Source: an uncultured beta proteobacterium (GTDB lineage Bacteria; Pseudomonadota; Gammaproteobacteria; Burkholderiales; Rhodocyclaceae). From it: a stretch of 10,443 nucleotides of DNA. The stretch covers positions 1-10,443 of the forward strand of contig CAIVZW010000141.1 in NCBI GenBank assembly GCA_903910495.1, given 5' to 3'. A program made the position numbers and the translations under genes. Of the stretch, positions 1 to 7,410 are shown piece by piece. The notes below the pieces were generated by a model, which saw nothing but the letters and a program-made list of their open reading frames with translations, did not search any database and was not told the DNA's origin. How positions within the stretch are numbered: position 1 is the first letter of the stretch; each line of letters starts with the position of its first letter.

Positions 1-5
1 ATTGC

Positions 6-3000
6 CTAAAGTACCGGCGCCAGCCAGCGTTCGCCTTCGGCAACGCTCATTCCGGCACGCTGCGCCCAGTCCTCGAGCTGGTCGCGACCGATCTTGCTGA
101 CGGCGAAGTAGTGCGCCTGCGGGTGCGCGAGGAAGAAACCGGAGACCGCTGCCGCGGGTGTCATGGCGAAAGATTCGGTGATCCCCATGCCGGCGTTGGC
201 CGGGGCGTCGAGCAGGTCGAACAGCGGGCCCTTGGCGGTGTGATCGGGGCAGGCCGGATAGCCGGGGGCCGGCCGGATACCGCGGTATTCTTCGCGAATC
301 AGCGCGCCCTTGTCCAGCGACTCGTCTGCGGCATAAGCCCAGTAGTCGCGGCGCACCCGGGCGTGCAGCCATTCGGCGCAGGCTTCGGCGAGGCGGTCGG
401 CCAGCGACTTGAGCAGAATGGAACGATAGTCGTCGTGCGCCGCTGCGAATTCGGCGAGTTTCTTCTCGATGCCATGACCCGCGCTGACGGCGAAAACGCC
501 GATCCAGTCGGAGCTTCCTCTATCGGCAACGAAATCGCTCAGGCAATAATGCGCTTTGCCCGACGGGCGTTCGTGCTGCTGGCGCAGGTTGTGCCAGGTC
601 ATCCGTTTTTCGCTGCGCGTTTCGTCGGTGTAAATCTCGATGTCGTCGCCGATGGCATTGGCCGGGTAGAGAGCGAAGACGGCGTTGGCGGTGATCCACT
701 TTTCGCTAATGATCTGCTGCAGCATGGCCTGACCGTCGGCAAAAACCGAACGCGCCGTTTCTCCAACCACGGTGTCGTCGAGGATCTTCGGGAAACTGCC
801 GGCCAGGTCCCAGGTCTGGAAGAACGGGCCCCAGTCGATGTACTCGGCCAGCGTCGCCAGATCGACATGGCGCAGTACATGCAGGCCGGGCTTAGCCGGC
901 GCAACGGGGTGATAGGACGGATCGGCGTTCCAGACGAAACGGTTGTGGCGCGCGGCAGCCAGCGAAACCAGTGGCACGCCTTTCTTGTGCGCATGCTGTT
1001 CGCGCACGCGGGCGTAGTCGGCGGCAACTTCGTCCTTGAACCCGGCGGCGTTATCGATTGACAGCAGTTTGGTGACGACGCCGACCGCACGCGAGGCGTC
1101 CGGCACGTAGACCACCGGGCCGGAATAGTGTGGCGCGATCTTGATGGCGGTGTGGGCACGGCTGGTCGTCGCGCCGCCAATCAGCAGCGGGATGGCCTCG
1201 CCGCTGTCTTCACCGGCAAAACCGAGGCGCTGCATTTCGCTGGCTACATGGCTCATTTCCTCGAGCGACGGCGTGATCAGGCCGGACAGGCCGATGGCCT
1301 GCGCATCGTGCTCCCTTGCCGCGTGCAGTATCCTGTCGCAGGAGACCATGACGCCGAGGTCGATCACCTCGTAGCCGTTGCAGCCGAGGACGACGCCGAC
1401 GATGTTCTTGCCGATGTCGTGCACATCGCCCTTGACCGTGGCCATGATGATCCTGCCCTTGCTGGCGGCGCCGGTACGCAGCTTCTCGGCTTCGACATAG
1501 GGGATCAGGTGCGCCACCGCCTGCTTCATCACGCGTGCCGACTTGACCACCTGCGGCAGGAACATCTTGCCGGCGCCAAAGAGGTCGCCGACGACGTTCA
1601 TGCCGTTCATCAGCGGGCCTTCGATCACCGCCAGCGGCGGCTGGCCGGCAGCCTCCAATGCGGCGCGGCATTCCTCGGTGTCGGCAACGACAAAGTCGGT
1701 AATGCCCTTGACCAGGGCGTGCGAGAGCCGCGCTTCGACCGACAACTCGCGCCAGGAAAGGTCGGGACCTGTGTCTTTGGACTTGCCTTCCTTCACCGTC
1801 TGCGCAAACTCGACCAGCGCTTCGCCGGCTTCCGGCGATTTGTTCAGCACGACAGCTTCCACTTTCTCGCGCAGCGCCGGTTCAAGGTCGTCGTAAATGC
1901 CGACCATGCCGGCGTTGACGATGCCCATCGACAGCCCGGCCCTGACCGCGTGATAGAGGAAAACGGTGTGGATCGCCTCGCGCACCGCATCGTTGCCACG
2001 GAAGCTGAAGGACACGTTGGAGACGCCGCCGGAGATCTGCGCGAACGGCAAATTGGCGCGAATCCAGCGGCAGGCCTCGATGAAGTCGACGGCGTAGTTG
2101 TCGTGTTCCTCAATGCCGGTAGCAATGGCGAAGATGTTGGGATCGAAGATGATGTCCTCAGGCGGAAAACCGACCCCCTCGCGAGCATCTGCTTCGTTGG
2201 CTGCATCAGCTTCTCCTCGCCTACCCTCCGGGTATGTCTCGTCGCCGCCTCCTTGCCGCCTCGCATCCATCTTGCGATGGAATCGGTTTGGGTCTCCGGC
2301 CAACAGCCGGTAGGCGCGTTCGCAGATTTCTATTTTCCGCTGGTAGGTGTCAGCCTGTCCTTTTTCGTCGAAGGCCATGACGATGACCGCGGCACCGTAA
2401 CGGCGCGCGAGTTTCGCCTGCTCGACAAACTTGGCTTCGCCTTCCTTCATCGAGATCGAGTTGACGATGCCCTTGCCCTGGATGCACTTGAGGCCGGTCT
2501 CGATGATTTCCCACTTCGACGAGTCGATCATGATCGGCACGCGCGAGATGTCCGGCTCGGAGGCAATCAGTTTGAGGAAGCGCTCCATCGCCGCTTTCGA
2601 ATCGAGCATCGCCTCATCCATGTTGATGTCGATCACCTGAGCGCCGTTTTCCACCTGCTGGCGAGCGACCGCCAGCGCGTCGTCAAGGCGCCCTTCGAGA
2701 ATCATGCGCGCAAAGGCCTTCGAGCCGGTGACGTTGGTGCGCTCGCCGACATTCACAAAGAGCGATTCCTTGCCGACGTTGAAGGGTTCAAGGCCGGACA
2801 GACGCAGCTTCTTTTCAATGTCGGGAATGGCGCGCGGAGCAATCCCGGCGACCCCCCGGGCAATCGCCGCGATATGCGCCGGCGTGGTGCCGCAACAGCC
2901 ACCGACGATATTCAAAAAACCGTGCCTGGCCCAGTCGACGATTTCTTTCGCCAGTTGTTCCGGCGTTTCATCGTAGCCGCTGGCGGAAAGCGGATTGGGC

Positions 3001-3833
3001 AGCCCGGCGTTCGGGTGCGCAGAAACATAGCAGTCGCTGATGTGCGAGAGTTCTTCAACATACTGGCGCAGTTCGGCTGCGCCGAGCGCGCAGTTGAGGC
3101 CGAAGGACAGCGGCCGGATATGGCTGAGCGAGTTCCAGAAAGCCTCGGCCGTCTGTCCGGAGAGTGTGCGCCCGGAGGCGTCGGTGATCGTCCCCGAAAT
3201 CATCACCGGCCAGCGCCGTCCAAGCCGTTCGAAATGCTGCTCAATCGAGAACAGTGCCGCCTTGGCGTTGAGCGTGTCGAACACCGTTTCAACCAGCAGC
3301 AGGTCGGCGCCGCCGTCGCACAGGCCGCGAATGGCTTCGCTGTAGGTGTCGACCAACTGGTCAAAGCTGGTGTTGCGGCAAGCCGGATCGTGAACATCCG
3401 GCGAGATCGAGGCCGTGCGCGAGGTCGGGCCGAGCACTCCGGCGACGAAACGCGGCCTGGCCGGGTCCTTGGCGGTGAATTCATCGCATGCATCGCGGGC
3501 GATCTTCGCCCCGGCGAAGTTCAGCTCATAGACGATGCTTTCGAGCTTGTAATCGGCCTGCGAAACGGCCGTGGCGTTGAAGGTATTGGTCTCGAGGATA
3601 TCGGCACCGGCCGCCAGGTACTCGCTGTGAATCCCGCGGATGATATCGGGCCGCGTCAGCAGCAGCAGATCGTTGTTGCCTTTCAGGTCATGCGCATGGC
3701 CGGCAAAGCGTGTCCCGCGATAGTCCGCTTCCTTCAGCCCGTGCTGCTGGATCATCGTCCCCATCGCCCCGTCGAGAATGAGGATGCGCTGTTGCAACAG
3801 AGCGGAGAGTTCGGCGCTACGGTCAGGCTGCAT
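6..3833 (-). CDS. metH: Cobalamin-dependent methionine synthase MetH
   Basis: This cytosolic enzyme (1275 aa) transfers the methyl group of 5-methyltetrahydrofolate through cobalamin to homocysteine, giving methionine. All four modules are visible. The homocysteine domain (about 10-335) has the zinc cysteines C248, C313 and C314. The pterin-binding barrel spans about 355-665. The B12 cap and Rossmann domains (about 690-930) carry DVHDIGKN, with H805 as the cobalt ligand. The C-terminal SAM-dependent reactivation domain (about 945-1275) carries [12 protein letters not shown] at 1187-1198. I chose the ATG at 3833 because GAGG lies 6 nt upstream of it; an in-frame TTG at 3845 lacks such a site and overlaps the GAGG. 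The protein is about 45 residues longer than E. coli MetH (1227 aa), mainly because of extra residues at about 513-551. It has its own promoter, SAM-II riboswitch and terminator. Confidence 0.98.
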   Translation of the reverse strand: MQPDRSAELSALLQQRILILDGAMGTMIQQHGLKEADYRGTRFAGHAHDLKGNNDLLLLTRPDIIRGIHSEYLAAGADILETNTFNATAVSQADYKLESIVYELNFAGAKIARDACDEFTAKDPARPRFVAGVLGPTSRTASISPDVHDPACRNTSFDQLVDTYSEAIRGLCDGGADLLLVETVFDTLNAKAALFSIEQHFERLGRRWPVMISGTITDASGRTLSGQTAEAFWNSLSHIRPLSFGLNCALGAAELRQYVEELSHISDCYVSAHPNAGLPNPLSASGYDETPEQLAKEIVDWARHGFLNIVGGCCGTTPAHIAAIARGVAGIAPRAIPDIEKKLRLSGLEPFNVGKESLFVNVGERTNVTGSKAFARMILEGRLDDALAVARQQVENGAQVIDINMDEAMLDSKAAMERFLKLIASEPDISRVPIMIDSSKWEIIETGLKCIQGKGIVNSISMKEGEAKFVEQAKLARRYGAAVIVMAFDEKGQADTYQRKIEICERAYRLLAGDPNRFHRKMDARRQGGGDETYPEGRRGEADAANEADAREGVGFPPEDIIFDPNIFAIATGIEEHDNYAVDFIEACRWIRANLPFAQISGGVSNVSFSFRGNDAVREAIHTVFLYHAVRAGLSMGIVNAGMVGIYDDLEPALREKVEAVVLNKSPEAGEALVEFAQTVKEGKSKDTGPDLSWRELSVEARLSHALVKGITDFVVADTEECRAALEAAGQPPLAVIEGPLMNGMNVVGDLFGAGKMFLPQVVKSARVMKQAVAHLIPYVEAEKLRTGAASKGRIIMATVKGDVHDIGKNIVGVVLGCNGYEVIDLGVMVSCDRILHAAREHDAQAIGLSGLITPSLEEMSHVASEMQRLGFAGEDSGEAIPLLIGGATTSRAHTAIKIAPHYSGPVVYVPDASRAVGVVTKLLSIDNAAGFKDEVAADYARVREQHAHKKGVPLVSLAAARHNRFVWNADPSYHPVAPAKPGLHVLRHVDLATLAEYIDWGPFFQTWDLAGSFPKILDDTVVGETARSVFADGQAMLQQIISEKWITANAVFALYPANAIGDDIEIYTDETRSEKRMTWHNLRQQHERPSGKAHYCLSDFVADRGSSDWIGVFAVSAGHGIEKKLAEFAAAHDDYRSILLKSLADRLAEACAEWLHARVRRDYWAYAADESLDKGALIREEYRGIRPAPGYPACPDHTAKGPLFDLLDAPANAGMGITESFAMTPAAAVSGFFLAHPQAHYFAVSKIGRDQLEDWAQRAGMSVAEGERWLAPVL
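2181..2297 (-). other. In-frame insertion within metH, hairpin-rich (palindromic-element-like)
   Basis: Between AYRLLA (ending at residue 512) and [13 protein letters not shown] (from residue 554), where E. coli MetH has only about three linking residues, this protein has roughly 39 extra residues. They are Gly/Arg/Asp/Glu/Ala-rich and very hydrophilic. The DNA contains consecutive small inverted repeats: TCCATC/GATGGA (2266-2281, 4-nt loop) and TACCC/GGGTA (2222-2234, 3-nt loop), plus a shorter GCTG/CAGC hairpin near 2203-2213. Length is a multiple of three and the frame stays open. This resembles the in-frame palindromic elements (RPEs) of Rickettsia in behaviour, but I do not recognise the family. 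The borders are uncertain by several codons. Confidence 0.75.
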
Positions 3834-3850
3834 TTGAAACCTCAAAAATG

Positions 3851-3884
3851 AAAAACCCGTCCAGCGTCGTCAGCGAACGGGTTT
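3851..3884 (-). terminator. Intrinsic terminator in the metH leader
   Basis: Read on the minus strand, the perfect 8-bp arms AAACCCGT (3884-3877) and ACGGGTTT (3860-3853) enclose a 16-nt loop and run into a T tract (TTTTT at 3855-3851, then more T after a CA). It sits between the SAM-II aptamer and the metH ribosome binding site, so it most likely acts as the expression platform. The GCGGG at the aptamer's 3' end (about 3910-3906) could pair with CCCGT of the terminator's 5' arm, giving a plausible antiterminator in the absence of SAM. That switch is an inference. Confidence 0.82.
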
Positions 3885-3905
3885 CGGAAAAAGCATCGAA
3901 TCGCG

Positions 3906-3960
3906 CCCGCTTTAGCCGTATTTGTTACGCGCCCGCAAGCTGAACTTCAAATCGGCGCGA
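3906..3960 (-). promoter_or_regulatory. SAM-II (SAM-alpha) riboswitch aptamer controlling metH
   Basis: On the minus strand the leader matches the SAM-II pattern closely. A P1 stem CGCGCC/GGCGCG is followed by GATTTGAA, then a loop containing GCTTGC, then GTAACAAATACG, then GGCTAAAGCGGG. The pseudoknot P2 can form between GCTTGC and GC(T)AA(A)GC. This keeps the bulged U next to GC..AA that contacts SAM in the solved SAM-II structure, while pairs elsewhere differ from the metX aptamer I remember, as expected for covariation. SAM-II aptamers are best known from alphaproteobacteria, upstream of methionine and SAM biosynthesis genes, so a copy before metH fits the function. Here the SD lies far downstream, and a terminator intervenes. 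Confidence 0.93.
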
Positions 3961-3989
3961 GCCGGACAATCAGGCCGGTCGAGGGCGTG

Positions 3990-4018
3990 AATCTACGCGG
4001 CAAGCCCTTGATTGTCAA
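3990..4018 (-). promoter_or_regulatory. metH: Sigma70-type promoter of metH and its riboswitch
   Basis: On the minus strand TTGACA (4018-4013) and TAGATT (3995-3990) are separated by exactly 17 nt, which is close to consensus. Transcription would start near 3983 and include the whole riboswitch and terminator. A short dyad, CTTGA-CAA-TCAAG (4019-4007), overlaps the -35 box and could be an operator, though this may be chance. Confidence 0.85.
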
Positions 4019-4077
4019 GCCACAAGGCGTTGTTCACCACGCTCAGAATGGACCGCAGAAGCATTCTCTGGGCTGAC

Positions 4078-4563
4078 TCAACTTTTGGCGTCAACATTGG
4101 TGCTTGTCCTCAGCACGCTCCCGCCATCGTCGAAATGCACGTTGAAGTACCCGTCCATACCAGCTTCGACCTTGGTCTTCCAGTCCCAGACCTGTTCCTT
4201 GCTGAGAGAAAAATACAATTCATGCGCCGGCTGCCCGAGCAGTCGGCGAATATCATCCTTGCGCATCCCGGTTCTGACCCGGGCAAAATTCTCCTCGGTC
4301 AGCACCTGACGAACTTCGCGCAGCAGCTTATCCGGGCCGAAGTCGATCATGTAATTGACGACGCCTTGCGGCGTGCGCGGATATTCCCAGGTCAGTGCTC
4401 CGTCCGTATCCAGCCACTCCATGGCCGGCGCCCCCATGATGTCGCGCACCTCCTGCAGCGTCGAGATACCGGGTTTCAGCTTGCCGAGATTGATGCCGTC
4501 AAGGGCGGGCAGAAATGCCGCCCGCAGGCCGGAAAACAAGGCGGAGAACATTCTCTTCAGCAC
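4078..4563 (-). CDS. Small protein with two BamE/SmpA-OmlA-like repeats
   Basis: This is a 161-aa protein built from two tandem SmpA/OmlA-type units. The first (about 28-95) begins KLKPGISTLQEVRDIMGAP and the second (about 95-156) begins RVRTGMRKDDIRRLLGQP. Both show the x-G-x4-5-V/I-R-x-hydrophobic-hydrophobic-G-x-P pattern, followed by aromatic strands (LTWEYP; VWDWKT). BamE-type domains work at the outer membrane in beta-barrel assembly or as envelope lipoproteins. The N-terminus (MLKRMFSALFSGLRAAFLPALDG) is basic then hydrophobic, but I see no lipobox cysteine, so export and anchoring are uncertain. The start is a GTG at 4563; an ATG four codons later (4551) is an alternative, and neither has a strong ribosome site. 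It lies upstream of metH but metH has its own promoter. Confidence 0.8.
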   Translation of the reverse strand: MLKRMFSALFSGLRAAFLPALDGINLGKLKPGISTLQEVRDIMGAPAMEWLDTDGALTWEYPRTPQGVVNYMIDFGPDKLLREVRQVLTEENFARVRTGMRKDDIRRLLGQPAHELYFSLSKEQVWDWKTKVEAGMDGYFNVHFDDGGSVLRTSTNVDAKS

Positions 4564-4637
4564 GCGGAGCGTCCATTCAATAGCGGAACAGAATCTTGTC
4601 CCTACAGTTATTGATCCGGCGATAAGATGTTTGAAGT

Positions 4638-4688
4638 CCGTTCGCCTGTCGAAGGGTGGGCGGACTTCGACAGGCTCAGCCCGAACGG
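4638..4688. repeat. REP-type extragenic palindrome
   Basis: A nested inverted repeat lies between two genes. Arms CCGTTCG (4638-4644) plus CCTGTCGAAG (4645-4654) match CTTCGACAGG (4665-4674) plus CGAACGG (4682-4688), with a 10-nt loop and an unpaired CTCAGCC on the right side. The segment CTTCGACAGGCTCAGCCCG resembles a widespread repeat that I recall from proteobacterial intergenic regions. A second, mutually exclusive pairing exists: GAAGTCCG (4633-4640) with CGGACTTC (4661-4668). There is no T tract, so it is not an ordinary intrinsic terminator, though it may protect or attenuate transcripts ending here. Confidence 0.85.
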
Positions 4689-4726
4689 TATTGATACTTC
4701 ATAGCGCGGCAGCAATCCTCTCTCGA

Positions 4727-5671
4727 TCAACGAGGGATAGGCGTCGGTAGCGGCTGCCCGGAAAAATGCGCCACCAGGTTGGCAACGGCCAGATTCGCCA
4801 TGGCGGTACGGGTCTGTAGCGTTCCACTGGCCATGTGCGGCGTCAGCACGACATTGTCCATGGCGAACAACTCGACAGGGACGTTGGGTTCATCGACAAA
4901 CACGTCGAGTGCAGCGCCGGCTATGCGCTTTTCCTGCAAGGCAGCAACCAGGGCGGGTTCGTCGACCACCGAGCCGCGAGCTATATTGATCAGATAGCCG
5001 TTCGGCCCCAGCGCATTCAGAACTTCGCTGTTGATCAGCCCGCGCGTACTGGGACCGCCGTAAGCAGCCACCACCAGAAAATCGACTTCTCTGGCCAGGG
5101 CCTGGGGCGATGGATAGAAAGCGTAGGACACTTCGGGATTCACGCTGCGCGCAAGATCAGTATAGGCAATCGACATGGCAAAGGATTCGGCACGCCGGGC
5201 AATCGCCTTGCCGATGCGCCCCAGCCCGACAATGCCCAGACGGCTGCCACTGAGCTTGCGTCCTAATGGGAAAGCACCCTTGAGCCAGGCCTTTGTGCGC
5301 ACATGCTGATCAGCGAAAACCAGGCGACGGGATACCGAAAGCATCAGCGCCATGGCCAGATCGGCTACGTCATCGGTCAGTACGTTCGGGGTGTGGGTCA
5401 CTGCAATGCCAAGGTCACGGGCCGCCACCACATCGATGCCGTCATAACCGACGCCATTCACCGCAATGATTTCCAGCTTTTGAAAACGCATCATCAACTC
5501 GCGCGTCAGGATATTTTCGCCCTTGACGACGACGGCGCGGGTTTCTGCGTACAGTTTTTCCATTACGACCGGGTCGTTCTTGTTCACCGCGTGGTGAAAA
5601 TCGAATTGGGCATTCAGCGGATCGGTCAGAAATGAGGGAAATTGATCAAAGGTCAAAACAACGGGTTTCAT
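4727..5671 (-). CDS. D-2-hydroxyacid dehydrogenase (glyoxylate/hydroxypyruvate reductase type)
   Basis: This is a 314-aa cytosolic NAD(P)-dependent enzyme of the D-isomer-specific 2-hydroxyacid dehydrogenase family, reducing 2-ketoacids such as glyoxylate or hydroxypyruvate to the D-hydroxyacid. The substrate-binding loop NGVGYDGID is at 72-80 and the dinucleotide motif GLGRIG at 149-154. The catalytic triad is R232 (in NIARGSVVDE), E261 (in VDEP) and H279 (in LTPHMASGT). After the second strand of the nucleotide fold comes TDLAR (171-175). An acidic residue there often indicates NADH, but the nearby arginine leaves NADPH possible. Length is typical. AGGAG lies 9 nt before the ATG. Exact substrate cannot be fixed from sequence; phosphoglycerate or hydroxyphenylpyruvate-type activity is less likely. 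It stands alone, with a REP element behind it. Confidence 0.92.
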   Translation of the reverse strand: MKPVVLTFDQFPSFLTDPLNAQFDFHHAVNKNDPVVMEKLYAETRAVVVKGENILTRELMMRFQKLEIIAVNGVGYDGIDVVAARDLGIAVTHTPNVLTDDVADLAMALMLSVSRRLVFADQHVRTKAWLKGAFPLGRKLSGSRLGIVGLGRIGKAIARRAESFAMSIAYTDLARSVNPEVSYAFYPSPQALAREVDFLVVAAYGGPSTRGLINSEVLNALGPNGYLINIARGSVVDEPALVAALQEKRIAGAALDVFVDEPNVPVELFAMDNVVLTPHMASGTLQTRTAMANLAVANLVAHFSGQPLPTPIPR

Positions 5672-5717
5672 TAGTTCAGGCTCCTGATGGGATATTTGTT
5701 CGGATCATCGGGCGCTA

Positions 5718-5743
5718 CGGATTGAATGTGAATCAACAATCCG
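5718..5743. promoter_or_regulatory. Inverted repeat upstream of the hydroxyacid dehydrogenase, possible operator
   Basis: Perfect 7-bp arms CGGATTG and CAATCCG flank a 12-nt A/T-rich centre, about 47-72 nt before the dehydrogenase start. It lies in the 238-bp gap 5672-5909, which contains no gene that I can support. The gap is otherwise unremarkable: I saw no convincing -35/-10 pair and no terminator. The dyad could be a regulator site or a leader hairpin. Confidence 0.4.
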
Positions 5744-5909
5744 GCACGCCTTTCAGACAGGTGACGCTGGTTGTGAAGTGTACATGGTTTTCGTCATGGG
5801 TCGCCAGAGGCTCAAGGAATGCACATGCTTTATGCCGAAAAAGCCAAGAGGGGCGCCCTATCCTGAACAATGCGCGGCCATCACCAAACAGACGGCCCCT
5901 ACCTGGCTC

Positions 5910-6620
5910 CTATTTTCCGAGCGCGCCAAAAACCTTCTGCAGCATGCTCGAACCGGTGCCGATCGGATCCTTGCGAATCGCTTTTTCCTGCTCGGCGACC
6001 ATCAGGAAGAGGCCATCCATCGCCTTTTGCGTCACATAGCTGTCAAGATCGGCGTCCTTCCTGTCGAGCAGGCCGAGTTTTGCGGCCTGGCCCGCATACT
6101 GGTTGTACTGTCCGGCCAGATTAACCTTGGCCGTCGATTTTTTGACGATAGGCAGGAACTTGGCGCCGATGGCGCCCGAGGTCGTCCGCTTGAAGTACTG
6201 CGTTGCCGCGTCTTCGCCCCCGGTGAGGATGCCGCGCGCGTCGGTAAAGCTCATGTTCTTCACGGCAGAGATCAGGATCGGCCTAGCCTCGACAACGGCC
6301 ATTTCGGCCGCGCGGTTGATCGTCTCGATCAGTTCATCGGCCTGCTGTTTCATACCGAAGGTACGCATCAGTTTCTCGGCCGCGCGAGCCGACTCGGGCA
6401 GCGGGATTTTCACCCGCGCATCGCCCATGAATCCGTTCGGTTTTCCGAGCTGGCCAACCGCCAAATCGGCGCCCCGGGTCAGCGCCTCCTTGAGCCCGGA
6501 AGCCGTATCCTTGCTCGTCAGGTCGTTGATGCCGACAGCCGATGCCTGCGCACAGAACAGCAAAGCGCATACAATCCACAGAATATTGAATGCTTTGAAC
6601 ACCTTCGAATCATGAGCCAT
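5910..6620 (-). CDS. Exported DUF4197 family protein
   Basis: This 236-aa protein has a clear signal peptide: basic start, hydrophobic core FNILWIVCALLFCA, and a likely cut after ASA at residue 28. The mature protein of about 208 aa would be periplasmic. The body matches the DUF4197 family, whose function is unknown to me: an N-terminal stretch GINDLTSKDTASGLKEALTRG, an alpha-helical middle with ILTGGEDAATQYFKRTTS, and a C-terminal helix pair ending in the conserved-looking KAMDGLFLMVAEQEKAIRKDP. It is probably all helical. The open frame extends upstream to 6992, but the start at 6620 is favoured by GGAG placed 6 nt before it, by the signal peptide that begins there, and by the divergent gene occupying the upstream DNA. 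The Cys in LLFCA is not a lipobox. Confidence 0.88.
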   Translation of the reverse strand: MAHDSKVFKAFNILWIVCALLFCAQASAVGINDLTSKDTASGLKEALTRGADLAVGQLGKPNGFMGDARVKIPLPESARAAEKLMRTFGMKQQADELIETINRAAEMAVVEARPILISAVKNMSFTDARGILTGGEDAATQYFKRTTSGAIGAKFLPIVKKSTAKVNLAGQYNQYAGQAAKLGLLDRKDADLDSYVTQKAMDGLFLMVAEQEKAIRKDPIGTGSSMLQKVFGALGK

Positions 6621-6660
6621 GTGTATCTCCCTGAAAAACAGCCGCCCGGCGCGAGAGACG

Positions 6661-6689
6661 AGACTATCCTGCGTTCGCCCTGCCGGCAA
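6661..6689 (-). promoter_or_regulatory. Candidate promoter for the DUF4197 gene
   Basis: In the 90-bp divergent gap, the minus strand has TTGCCG (6689-6684) and TAGTCT (6666-6661) spaced 17 nt apart, which would give a leader of roughly 35 nt before the start at 6620. The match is moderate. No comparably good pair was found for the divergent plus-strand gene. Confidence 0.45.
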
Positions 6690-6710
6690 GTAAAAAGGTA
6701 ATAAATAGCA

Positions 6711-7232
6711 ATGCGCAACAAGCCTCAGCTCTCTGCCAGGATCCGCAAGATACTCGACGCTAGCGCCGGACACCGTCACTATGCGCTGATGGTGGCCCTG
6801 ATCGCTTTCGTCTCGACAGTGACCTTTGCCTTCCCTTTCACGCTGGTACTGATTCCCGCCGTTCTCCTCGCGCCGCCCCGCTGGCTGGTGCTCGGCTTGC
6901 TGAGCGGAATGGCCAGTGGCGCAGGGGGCGCCGTGCTGGTCGAAGTATTCCATTTCATGGGACAGGAGCTTGTTGTCGCACGCTTCCCGCAATTGGTCGA
7001 AACCGCAAGCTGGCAGCTTGCCAGCGCCTGGCTGCAGGATTACGGTCTGTTCGCCCTGGCGGTCATCGCCGGGTCGCCCCTGCCGCAGACGCCGGCGATT
7101 CTATTCTATTCGCTGGCCGACCCGTCAACGCTCGGCGTGCTGATCGCCGTCGGCATCGGCAAGACAGTGAAGTACGTCTTTTTGGCCTGGCTGACGGCGC
7201 GCTATCCGGCACGTTTCATCGGCTATCGCTGA
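6711..7232 (+). CDS. Small VTT/DedA-like (YqaA-type) inner-membrane protein
   Basis: This 173-aa integral membrane protein has a short basic N-terminus (about 1-23) and hydrophobic segments near 25-48 and 56-78 and again near 110-130 and 137-158. The glycine-rich stretch LLSGMASGAGGAVLVEVFHFMG (about 63-84) and the later pattern YGLFALAVIAGSPLPQTP, then GIGKTVKYVFLAWLTARY, resemble the VTT fold of DedA/YqaA proteins. Those are lipid scramblase or flippase-like proteins, or proteins of unknown role. The length fits the YqaA branch better than full DedA proteins (about 200-220 aa). The start is weakly supported, since AAGG lies about 11 nt upstream. The gene is divergent from the DUF4197 gene and 178 nt before pgl, so co-transcription with pgl is possible but not shown. 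Confidence 0.65.
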   Translation: MRNKPQLSARIRKILDASAGHRHYALMVALIAFVSTVTFAFPFTLVLIPAVLLAPPRWLVLGLLSGMASGAGGAVLVEVFHFMGQELVVARFPQLVETASWQLASAWLQDYGLFALAVIAGSPLPQTPAILFYSLADPSTLGVLIAVGIGKTVKYVFLAWLTARYPARFIGYR

Positions 7233-7349
7233 AAGGGTCTGGCGCCATCAGCGGAGACTTCCTGGACATGCCTACGCATTCATGCGGCGGCAATACAGGA
7301 ACAAAACACTGGCGAGATCATTCATTTTTCGTACACACTGTCGATCACT

Positions 7350-7366
7350 CTTCGTCACGGACGAAG
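7350..7366 (+). promoter_or_regulatory. Short perfect hairpin in the pgl leader
   Basis: CTTCGTC (7350-7356) and GACGAAG (7360-7366) flank a 3-nt loop, 44 nt before the pgl start. A T run occurs only 20 nt later (7385-7390), so it is not a standard terminator. The surrounding gap 7233-7410 has no gene that I can support and no convincing promoter. Confidence 0.3.
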
Positions 7367-7410
7367 GCTTGACCACCCGCTGCACTTTTTTCTTTCGAGG
7401 CCGATTGATC

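Noticed and set aside
3834..3845. The upstream TTG at 3845 as the metH start
   Set aside because: The GAGG ribosome site lies within this stretch and is well placed for the ATG at 3833; the TTG would start next to the terminator T tract without its own site.
1128..3851. A 907-residue open frame on the plus strand opposite metH
   Set aside because: It lies entirely opposite a confidently identified gene. Its Arg/Asp/Val/Gly-rich translation shows no domain; this is the usual antisense shadow in GC-rich DNA.
5720..5740. FNR/Anr box (TTGAT-N4-ATCAA) upstream of the hydroxyacid dehydrogenase
   Set aside because: The minus strand reads TTGATTCACATTCAA, one base too long and with a broken second half-site.
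5778..6701. A 307-residue open frame on the plus strand opposite the DUF4197 gene
   Set aside because: The opposite frame has a signal peptide, a ribosome site and family resemblance; this one has none of these.
6621..6992. Extension of the DUF4197 protein upstream to 6992
   Set aside because: It would overlap the divergent membrane protein gene and bury the signal peptide; a good ribosome site precedes 6620.
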